Assembly (NCBI GenBank): GCA_004335635.1
Contig: QAXH01002731.1
Span: 1-14,527, forward strand
Direction of reading: 5' to 3'
From: Chloromonas sp. AAM2
Taxonomy: Eukaryota > Chlorophyta > Chlorophyceae > Chlamydomonadales > Chlamydomonadaceae
DNA length: 14,527 nt
The notes under the pieces were generated by a model. It saw nothing but the letters and a program-made list of their open reading frames with translations, did no database searches and was not told the origin of the DNA. Shown here one piece after another: positions 1-8,859 of this stretch. How positions within the stretch are numbered: position 1 is the first letter of the stretch; every line of letters begins with the position of its first letter. Made by a program: the position numbers and the translations under genes.

Positions 1-415
1 TACTCCTGCCATCATCACGCGAGGACCCAGTACAGTGGACTATCTGTCCCAGAACTGGCAAACTCCTTTTTTTACAATTTGAGGGTGGTGCTGTGTTTGG
101 GCACCTTCCTATGTGGCCAAATGTGTGCTGTAACATGCAACAATGTGTGCTGTATAATGATGTGTTTTGTTCCGACAGCTACTTGTAGCTTGTTTACTCG
201 GGCTACTGTCAGCGATTGGCAGTAGGCCTGCATTTGTTCCTAGCCTCCACTCGGCGCTTCAGTGTGTGAATTCTTCTCTCTTCTCGCCTGAACGTTGCCT
301 TCTGTTGCTCAAGGTTTGTCAGGACGGTATCCAGCCTCGTCTCTTGCATGGTTTGCTAGCGAACGCCATATCTTCAGTGCAATCGAAACATCAAGCCAGT
401 ACGACGGTTCCTTAG
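1..415 (+). CDS. possible last two exons of an upstream plus-strand gene (partial)
   Basis: I do not recognise the product. Two open stretches join in phase 0: exon 1-84 (entering from outside the window), intron 85-178 (GT donor at 85-86, acceptor ending in ccgacag), and exon 179-415 with TAG at 413-415. The second exon reads as a Leu-rich, helical-looking stretch of 78 residues that starts LLVACLLGLLSAIG and includes LFSPERCLLLL. The first exon contains PELANSFF. The periodic hydrophobic pattern loosely recalls alpha-helical repeat proteins, but this is only an impression. No TGTAA signal follows within 400 bp, which weakens the call. It could be non-coding. Confidence 0.3.
47..73 (+). repeat. 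copy 1 of a 27-bp dispersed motif
   Basis: TCCCAGAACTGGCAA followed by five variable bases and seven T. Two further copies lie on the minus strand at 12130-12156 and 12983-13009. Copy 1 matches them at 23 and 25 of 27 positions. In the frame of the putative exon 1-84 it encodes PELANSFF. Confidence 0.6.
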
Positions 416-989
416 AAGGTTAGATGCATTGGCAGTGCCAGCCTTCGTCAGCCGCAGGATTAGCGTCATGTGCAGTAAAGAAGCACACATTGGACCAGCA
501 TCTGATCCGTTTTACATGACTCAACTCGCCGCTCAACTTGAACACGTGCAGAGCGCATGACAAACATGGCACGGTGTCCCAAGCAGGAATCCAAAACATT
601 GCCATGTCCAACTGCGTGTGTGTTGACCGGCAACGCGAGTTCTGTTGAGTTTGATCAGATGCACATCCCTGTTCTGTTCCGTTTATTGTATTTTCACTTG
701 TTCGCGGTATCTGTAGCTAGCCTGCTTCTGCGGCCAGCTTACTCGGGGCCGTCTGCACGTTTGAGAGCAATCAGTAGCAGTCCAATTGCACAAAAATCCG
801 ATGCAATGACAACAAAACAACAGCGTCGTACGTAACAGGCACACCTTGTACAAGGCCTTGTGCAAGGCCTACGCATGTAAAGCATGCATCACAGCACTCC
901 TGCAATGACTAGCAAAACTTCAAACAAGCAAGCTCACGTAGTATGCCATCGAAAGCGAGTCCACTACTGCCTGCATGTTGCTTGCGCCT
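416..989. other. intergenic stretch; probable 3' UTR of the Las1 gene
   Basis: No convincing coding exon is visible on either strand; the open frames here are short and of mixed character. Downstream of the minus-strand Las1 stop, the first TGTAAA on that strand is at 516-511 (TTTACA on plus), a candidate poly(A) signal that would give a 3' UTR of roughly 480 nt. A 12-bp imperfect tandem (cttgtacaaggc / cttgtgcaaggc) lies at 845-868. Confidence 0.4.
511..516 (-). terminator. candidate poly(A) signal TGTAAA for the Las1 gene
   Basis: TGTAA is the established green-algal polyadenylation signal. This is the nearest match on the minus strand after the stop at 990-992. The distance of about 475 nt is plausible, but a non-canonical signal nearer the stop cannot be excluded. 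Confidence 0.3.
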
Positions 990-3900
990 TCATATCAGAA
1001 AGCCTACCTGCGCACCAATCTGTTGCAGCTGGTCCTTATTTGCCCACAGCACACCCACACGCATAGCATCACCACCAGTGGTTATGTTTGACAGCCCGTC
1101 CTCATCACCCATCTCACCATCCACATCACTACCTATAGGCTCTTGTTCGCCTGCAGCAATTTCCTGCACGTCCCTCTCATTCCCCACATCCACAGCTCCT
1201 TCGTCCACCCCAGCCCTTGCTTGCACGTCCCAATCACCATCAGCACCATGCGGGGCTGCACCAACATGGTGCAATGCTTCCTGCCTGACTGTTGCCTCAT
1301 GCGGTAGAATCAAGACCCGAACGTGGCCGGAGGGCACACAGGCAGAAGGAAGACACCCTAGGGCCGACGGCTGCCAGTCATCCGCCAGCCGCCAGCGGCA
1401 CAACGGCGCACAGCTGCCGCTGGCGGCTGGCTGGCCTGCCGCAATTGGTGGCTGTGCGGGCTGGCGGCTGGCTGTGCGTCGCCCAGGAACGGTTGTGGCG
1501 TTGGCTGCCAGCAGCTCTGATTGGCGAGCAGACATCTCGTCAAGGGTCATGGCCTGCATGCAGCAATGCGCAAAAGCAATCAGGAGGTTGGAGTGATGAT
1601 ACTGGCTAGTGAGAAGAAGCCTGGACCAATAACCATCTTCGCAGACATGCATATAGGACAATGCATATAGAAGGATCAACATTCGTGGGTGACGTTCTGT
1701 ACCGGCACACGATAGCATACCCGTAGCACAGTGCATTGGCATAGCAGAACGGCCTCGCTCTTGGCCTTGGCGCTGCCCTGGCAGCACGCACAATGAAAGA
1801 TTTGATTCATCAAGGCTAGGTCACTCACCGGTGTTGGGTCCGCAGCCTTGCGGAGGGAATGCTGGTTGGGTGTGGTAAGCGATGCCAACTGGATCAACCC
1901 ACGGGCCTGAAGCACGGCAAGCAAAGGAAGCATGTTGCTAGCAAAGGCACACGATCTTGAAGCAGATCGAGCGTCTTGTCGCCATGTGCACGATTGATGA
2001 GGGTGACGTGTGTTGGCAATATGCATGCATGGGGGGGCACAGCACTTGCACATCGAGCTGTATAGCAGGACCATGCGAAACAGGACTTGAATCCGGAGTG
2101 GATGTGCATGCAAACGAACATAATATTTAAAATAAGCGTGGTACGTAACAAGACCGGAACATGCAAGACAATGCTTTGAAGAGGCTTGAATCTAGCGGCC
2201 AGGAAGCCTAGCATGCCACTCTTCTCACGTTCAGCCTCAGCCCTTAGAGATTCAGGCACCAAAAAAGCCCAGCATGTGCTCGTGGATCATTTACTCGCCC
2301 TGCACACCCAATCAGCCCCACCACCATCCATGCAACAAGACAGGCGCAACGTGAGATGTGTGTCTGACCTTAGCCAGTTGCCCGGGGTTGAGTGTGGCAC
2401 TGCCGGCTCCACCGAGCTGCCTATCCAGCTGTGGGGCAACGACAGTCACCACCCAGCGCAGGACATCCTGGATGCATGCATCTGCCTGGTACAGTTCAAG
2501 AACGCGGTCCGCACTCTGTGGCTCACTCCGTGTCAAGCTTGAAGAGCTCAGTCCTGCATATGACGGCACCAGTACACAGTGATTTGAGTTCTCACCACGA
2601 TGGAAATGCGTGTCCCGGTTTTGTGGGTTGATGCTGCACGCTGCATGGCCGTCATGATCAGCAGGAGCAATTCACAGGCCTCGCTGCCACCAGTAGTGAC
2701 GGGCAAACGGGGGTGCTCTGTTGCCTCTGGGTTGTACGTACTGCTGTTCACAAGCTCATGTGACGTAGAGTAAACTCTGCTGTGTCACTGTGATTTCTGC
2801 GTTGTGGCGCAAAGGCTTGTGCTGGTGTTCACGCGCGGCCGTCTCACCATGCAGCGCGGCACCAAGCAGCTCCATCAGCTGCAGAATTGACAACTGCAGC
2901 GGAAGACCAGCCGCATTGGAAGCACTGCCAGGTCCTGGGCCAGCGCTGTGCTGCCTCTTCTTGGATGGGCCGGAGTCAGAGCGGGCTGTGCTAGCAGCCT
3001 GACCGCCCGCAGGCAACAGGAGCCGCAGCCAGGCCCAAGCATGTGCTGTAGGCAGCGCATCAGGCACAGGGGTGGTAGTGGCAGATATTGTATCCCGTGC
3101 TGGCGCGCTTGCTAGCTGTTGCTGTGGCACTTGCGCAGAGTTTGATTGCAATTCAGTGGGGACCGAAGCCCGGGCGGCTGTGGACACGCTGCCTGGCCAC
3201 CAGATCAGCCCGGCGGCTGCGTGAGCGTACTGTTGTGTCAGCTGCTTGTGGCGTGTTAAACTAGGTGGTGGGATTGTGTGTGGCTGCTGCTCAACAGGCT
3301 GCTGGTCGGTAGAGTCTGTGCCGTGGCACCGCGCACTCAGTGTGTAGACACAGCATGCAGCCAATTGGTGCCCGAGGGAAGGGTACGCTCTGAACAGCTG
3401 GTTCAAACCTGCACACGCGCACATTCCCAATAACACGCTTATATGTACAACAGCCACGTCAAAATCAATTCACAATAATCCTGCACATGCTGCTGCTTCC
3501 CTTGCCTTTTCCAGTTACCAAGGCACACACACACACAAACAGGACTTAGTTATCACGCTGCACACGTGCTGCTGCTGCTGCCTTCCAAACTTGCAAATCA
3601 CATTTGATTGAGAAGTCCCACACGTGGGTAAGCTGATTTGCATTGCATGCTGCACAAGCATGTGTGTCGCTGTCACCCACGCACATGAGTTGAGTGCCTT
3701 GCTGGCTGCTGAGGCAGCGCCTGTAGCCTGGTGTGTGGGTTGTGTGGGCGGGGCGAGGGCGCAGGCCATGCCGCTGAGGGCACCCTCGGACCTGCGCTTC
3801 TTCTTGCCCGGCGGTTTGCCCGACGCCTCCTCACCCACATGGCCCGCAGCATCCCCTGTGCACGCATACACATACACACAACACATGGCAGCATGCTGCA

Positions 3901-6414
3901 TGCAAAACCCAGCGGCATTGTGCATGTTGGCCCTGCCTGAGCATTGCCTGTACGCCCACCCCTGTTATGATAGACACGTGGCCACATGAAAAAACCAAAA
4001 ATCAAGAGCCGTCCCAAGTCAAGAGCCCTCCCAAGTCATGAGCCCTCCCCAGTCAAGTGCCAGAGGAACTTGTGAGGCACAACACCGGAGTCGGGCATAT
4101 TTCTACTCTGCCTGATTCAAAAAGCTTGTTTGATTCAGTTCATGCTGTGCATCTGGGCATCTGGGGCCGATACAGTTATGTGTAGGTTGTGTGGAGCCGA
4201 GTCAGGCTCAAGATGTGGCACAACATCAGAGGCCCCTTACGCGGTCGCACCTGTCTGCAAGGGGCCTGTGGCGGGCAGTGTGTGCGTGAGTGCAGTGACC
4301 AGGGGGTGCAGCAGGGCAGCGCTCCAAGCGCCCGGCACCTGGCCCCGCAGCTCCGACAGGGCGGCGCGACGGGCGGCTTTGCCGTCCACGGAACTGTAAC
4401 CCGCAGCAACAGGCTGCGCATGTGGAGACAAGACTGGGTATCAGAGCAGACGAGCACATACGACATGGGCGGTCCATAAGAAGCTGTTGAAGTGCTGTGT
4501 TGGGATGTTCTGGATGCTTCAGACTTGTCTGCAAAAGCAGTGTTCAAAAGGCTGAAGGCCAAGAGCAACAACAAACAAGCAGAGGTGGCACAGCCTGACA
4601 GCAAATCTGACGAGCATTGCGGAAAGCAGGGACGCTTGGCCAGCTCTCCAGTGTGTCTGCTCCATGCCTGCCTACACTTCGCCACCCATTACATCTTCCA
4701 GTGTCTCCGTAGACAGAGTCCACCATTGAGAGAATGACCGTAGAGAGAGTCTATCATAGACAGACCATCTTCACGGCACACCTTCCGATCTCTCTCCATA
4801 CCCGCATTACGCACCTCCATGTCTTCCTCCCCCTCTGCCTCCCCCTCGTCCCCTGTCAAGTCCTCATTGCCGTCCCCCTGTGCCGCCCCTGCAAGTGAGT
4901 GACTGGCTGCATCTGTATCGTCCAAGTAGTCGAAAAGAAGATGGCCCAAGCTCCATGTACAACATCATCACACTCGCATTGCAAAGGACTGCTGGTGCTA
5001 AGTCATCACCTGTGCCCTTGGTGTGCGCGGCCAGCCAGGACGAGTGCAGGTCACTGAGGGCGGCCACCAGGCGGGAGTGGCTGCCGGCCAACTGGGCAGC
5101 CTGGGCCTCCCTGGGGCACAGCAGCCAGCAGCAATCGGTGCATGTCTTATTTTTTTCCATTCTGATTGTGGGAAGCATCCCTTAAGCGCACTGCAAGCAT
5201 CGAACCAACTGGGGTCACAGGAAGCAACAGTCGCCGGGTCAACCATATCATGGGGCAGTGGTTTAACCGTAAGTTGGATTGCCTTATGGCATGTGCTGAT
5301 CTCTTACACCACATGCCGAGGCAAAGTGAGTTGGCCGCTGCGCTCGCTGGTTGCACTACCTGTACCACCTGAACTTACCCTTGCCTGCCTGCTAAACCCA
5401 TGAAGTTTTGAATGGTGTTGACAACATTGCAATTCCAACTTGGCTTAGTCTTTCTTGTCCTCCAGCCCTGCTCACCAGTATGCTGTTCCCAGCCATGCCA
5501 GCGCCCGGTCCGCCGCCAGCCGCAGCAGCTGCAGACTGGGCAGCTCCCCGTGCGTGGCCGCATGCCGCACATCCACCAGCAGCGGCGGCAGCCCCGCATT
5601 GCCTGCCAGACTTGCAACGGAGGAGGCCACTCGCCCGCGCTGCTGCGCGTCCGCCACACCGTTCACAAGCCTGCAGTCCAGATTGGCACATGCGGAGAAC
5701 ACAGGAATACCAGAAAGTAATGTGAAGAGCGGCACACGCGAGAAGACCTGCTCGGCTTGCTCAACCTCTTAGAGCACAGGGGATTGGCAAATGCATTGTG
5801 AAAGGTTCGCAGCAGTGTCAGTGAAATGGGTGCCCAACTATTATCTGCCAGTTGTGGCACAAGCAGTTAGTTTTTCGTCGTTGTGGCGAGATTAGTTCTT
5901 TCCTATCTCAATGGCCATGAGTAGAGCAGGATGTTATGCAGGTATGTAAGCATGTGTGCTGACGCTGTCCCTTCATGCCTTGCCTGATGATAGGTAGAGC
6001 GTACATGCCCCGCAGGGTGACGTCGGACAGGCCGCCACATGCTCTTGCCTGCTGCATGTCTAAAGTCGTGGTATCCTGCAGCTGAGCCTCTACCAGGCAG
6101 GCAGTCACGTCCAAAGACAGGGGCACACGACCGCGCAGGCGCCATGCGCGCACCTGCATGCGGAACAGAGCAGCACACGTGCTTGCATGCCTCTTGGCTT
6201 GATACTGTTGCAGGCATCACCATTCAATCGTACTGTTACAATCGTATACAGTGCATTCCTGCCTCACCCTTTCAACCCCCTCAGCTGTGCTTGCATGCAC
6301 TTCATTCACAGATGGTATGCTAGAGGTGACGGCTTCTGGTGCACGGCGCAGCAGAAGGCATCCCACATCCTCCCATTCCTGCCATGAGGTCCATGGCTGT
6401 AGCTTCGTGCCCAT
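990..6414 (-). CDS. LAS1: Las1-like pre-rRNA ITS2 endonuclease (HEPN domain), about 13 exons
   Basis: Las1 proteins are nucleolar HEPN RNases that cut ITS2 with the kinase Grc3/NOL9 during 60S maturation. Proposed exons, in coding order: 6414-6310, 6153-5984, 5670-5476, 5110-5010, 4888-4815, 4413-4251, 3855-3685, 3408-2848, 2726-2596, 2515-2369, about 2235-2170, 1906-1829, 1553-990. Phases agree throughout, giving about 841 residues. Family signatures: PWTSWQEW (residues 7-14), AWRLRGRVP (38-46), LVNGVADAQQRG (93-104), GLPPLLVDVRHAATHGELPS (118-137) with the catalytic RHxxxH at R127/H128/H132, then ALAWLGTAYWEAQ. An acidic linker follows (about 190-215), then a GKKKRR putative NLS in exon 7. 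Near the C-terminus W708..W714..LG.LP fits the Las1 tail motif W..C..W..CPLG.LP. The start is the first ATG before PWTSW. Exon 11 (AEREKSGMLGF) and exon 9 boundaries are the least certain. The second intron is GC-AG. Identity of the HEPN part is near certain; the middle region is weakly constrained. Confidence 0.9.
1384..1431. repeat. 17-bp perfect inverted repeat in the last Las1 exon
   Basis: The arms gccagccgccagcggca (1384-1400) and its exact reverse complement (1415-1431) enclose a 14-nt loop. A further direct copy of ctggcggctggctg recurs at 1461-1474. The structure lies in the coding region just before and within the conserved Trp motif, so the mRNA could fold into a very stable GC-rich hairpin. 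Confidence 0.85.
3524..3580. repeat. two microsatellites in a Las1 intron: (CA)n and (GCT)n
   Basis: A run of CA dinucleotides covers 3524-3537 and four GCT units cover 3568-3579. Both fall in Las1 intron 7 (3684-3409), so they are not translated in the proposed model. Confidence 0.7.
4003..4061. repeat. 17-bp tandem repeat, about 3.5 copies, in a Las1 intron
   Basis: Units start at 4003, 4020, 4037 and 4054 (partial), with consensus caagagccctcccaagt and a few substitutions between copies. They sit inside intron 6 (4250-3856), next to an A-rich stretch at 3988-4002. Confidence 0.8.
5671..5983 (-). other. GC-AG intron in the Las1 gene
   Basis: Going 5' to 3' on the minus strand the exon ends ATCATCAG and the intron begins GCAAGG. 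It ends gactgcag before the exon that encodes LVNGVAD. Joining gives ..YALPIIR-LVNGVADAQQRG, exactly the order expected in Las1 (M/A-A-L-V-R-F-V-N-G-L-V-D). No GT nearby gives the same reading. AG|GCAAG is the usual consensus of the minor class of GC-AG introns removed by the U2 spliceosome. Confidence 0.8.
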
Positions 6415-6604
6415 CTTATGATGCAGGCGTCTGAATGGCAGGCCTGCCAACGTGGCAAATGCATGTCGGTTAGCTTGCCCGTTACCGGACGTTGGGAGCT
6501 GCTGACATGACCGCCCAGAACGAGCGGGCGTGTCAGAGCGAGCACTTGGTATCAGCCTACATGGCTCACACGCCTGTAGGTGGTACTTGATCAGTCTTCG
6601 TAAG
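6415..6604. promoter_or_regulatory. 190-bp bidirectional promoter between LAS1 and the ANK-RING gene
   Basis: The two start codons face away from each other with only 190 bp between them, so both 5' UTRs and core promoters must fit here, unless 5' non-coding exons lie beyond. No TATA box is evident. Visible elements: a perfect 14-bp palindrome tggcaggcctgcca at 6436-6449, and an inverted pair cgccc (6512-6516) / gggcg (6526-6530). Confidence 0.7.
6436..6449. promoter_or_regulatory. 14-bp perfect palindrome in the shared promoter
   Basis: tggcaggcctgcca equals its own reverse complement. It lies 21 bp upstream of the LAS1 start codon and is a candidate site for a dimeric DNA-binding protein, or a LAS1 5' UTR element. 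No factor is assigned. Confidence 0.4.
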
Positions 6605-8828
6605 ATGGGGCAAGCCTTGAGTTGCACCAGCGCCGGTGCGCTGCTTATGGTTGCAGCCACGACTGGCGATATTGCAGCTGCTCAAGAGGCGAGTATTCGT
6701 GCGGGCGACCAAGTTTGCATGAGCAATGCAGGATGGTCCAACGGGGAACTTACCCAGGATGGCCAAATATGCACGGCCGCAGATTATACACAAGCATCCT
6801 CGTGCTGCTCTCTTTCACAACTTCAAGGACAAGTCTTCGCCGCTTATCCAAGCTGCGGGTAGGTTCAGTTTGGTGTTGCACACTTGTTGCGCCATGGCAG
6901 GTTTTCACATGTTCCCGTGTTTTTTGTTCAGTCATAGACAGGCTCTGTACAAATAGTTTCCAGTCCGTGCGCTGCATCACACCAGTTGCGAAACTGGCAC
7001 GCAGTCTGCCGCACGGGATTCACCGCATGCGTCGAGATTTGGGTGTACGCAGCGCGAGGCCATTTTGAGCTACTGCAGCTGCTGCTAGAGGCGGCAGTCA
7101 TGACCGAAGGGCCGGAAAAAGCCAAGAAAGCATGCATCGACCACGCCAATGTCAAGAAGCAGACGGCTCTTATGGTTGCCTGCAAGCACGGGTGAGTTGC
7201 AGATTTCGTGATGTTGGTGTAAGCACTTGGAGCGTCACTTGTTTTGATGCCAACGTGTTCATGCTGCTTGCCGCTCTGCAGGCACCCGGAGTGCGTGGAA
7301 TACCTTGTCAGCAATGGAGCAGACCCACTCATATCTGATGAGCGAAGGCACAACACGTGCTTGCACCTGGGGGCATTGTATGGCCACAGTGAATGCATCC
7401 ATAAGCTGCTGGGCGCCAGATCAAGCCACACAGTGCAGGTGAAGCAGCAAAAGTAGTGCAAAGTTCAAAGAGCGCAGATGATGTGCTGGTGCCTTGCGCA
7501 GCTGGCATGCCAAGCACGAGGCTACCCAGTCTTCAGTCTCTGAATTACCAGCGTTTTCTCAATGGTGCTCCAGCTGTGCTTCACATACCTACATGCATGC
7601 CTGCAGTCAAGATAGAAGGTATGAAAGGTGATTTCCGTGGATCCCATTTCCGTGGATCCCACAAGTTACATTGTTACATTGGCCAAGATGTGTGTATTGA
7701 GTTGACCTTTGCTGGCGTATGCTTCAGTGTGTGCCCATCACATTTATGTTACTCAGGGTCGCCAGCTGACAGTGGCACAAATGCCTTTCTATGACGAGGC
7801 CACTGCCGCCAGTGTCAAGTTTGTGGACAGTCACAACGGCTGGGGCCTTACAGCACTGCACATCGCAGTGTTCCAGGGCGCAGTGAACACAGGTAGGAGC
7901 AGTGCACCAGCCTTGCAACAGAGTTGTCAGTCGCAGCTGGTATGCCCGGCAAAGCCAACTCTCATTCTAGACAAAGGAGGCTTGTCACTCAAAGCAGGGC
8001 GGTGCCTCGTCACGACTGGCATGTTGGCCGACGCATTTCTGCCACTCCAGGGCATGGCTGAACCTGGGTTCGCATGCAACTCTTGCACTGCAGCACGCGC
8101 GCTGCTGCGGCATGGCGCTTCTCTGGAGACGGTCATCACCGCCCCGCGCGTTGAAAGCAGTCCCATCCGCTGCGCCGTGGGCAGCAACGCGCTGCACATC
8201 GCCGCGCTGGTGGGCAATGTGGCCATGGCGAGGGTGGTGCTGGAGGCGCAAGAGTCAGTGCCGGGGCTGGAGCTCAGGGCAGCGCTGGACAGCGCAGGGC
8301 TCAGGCCACAGGTGGGCAGGCACTTACAGCCCAGTGCATGCGTCTCGCAGTACTTTTGTTGATTTATACCAACTTTTTACCATTTATACCACTTTTGTTG
8401 GGAGAGTCGCCTCACCTGCTTTCCTAATTTCCTGCCTTGCTGTGCAAATTGCTGGCTGCAATCACTTCAATTTTATGCTGGTTTGCTGGTGGCAATCCAT
8501 GTGCTCCACCTGATGTCTTGCCTTGTCAGGAGTATGCCCAGCGTGCGCGCAACCTGGTGATGGTGCACCTGCTGGACGAGCGGCTGCCCGTGCACCTGCT
8601 GCGCCAAGTGTGGCTCAACTACTCGCTGGACGGAGGCATGCCAGCAAGGCACCAGACGCTAGGTGGGGCGAGCATGGAACACACCAGCGCATACAGCTGG
8701 AAGCAAGCCAAACAGTGCATGTTGAAGGCTGCAGGAGGCGTCAGTGCATACATTAGGCATCGGATTTCCTTGCACCCATGCATGGCATTCAGTAGCACAG
8801 GGCCTGCTAGCGAAATCATAAGCGCTGA

Positions 8829-8859
<31 letters not shown>

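Noticed and set aside
943..1596. A 217-codon plus-strand open frame opposite the last Las1 exon
   Set aside because: It is the mirror of the minus-strand coding exon, which carries the Las1 C-terminal Trp motif and correct splice phase.
2291..2301. An early end for the Las1 gene by splicing to an acceptor at 2301-2300 followed by GGC GAG TAA
   Set aside because: It is in phase with the preceding exon, so it could be an alternative form, but it would lose the conserved C-terminal W-x5-W..LG.LP segment encoded at 1553-990.
3515..3989. Long open frames on both strands around 3515-3989
   Set aside because: Only the segment 3855-3685 on the minus strand fits the Las1 exon chain. The remainder is intron with TG/CA-rich and CTG repeats that happen to stay open.
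7893..8093. Reading straight through between the fourth-ankyrin exons, since the 201-nt intron has no stop in frame
   Set aside because: It would insert 67 residues in the middle of an ankyrin helix (AVNT-ARALLRHGA). Removing it with clean GT-AG ends restores the ankyrin pattern. Retention could occur but is not the main form.
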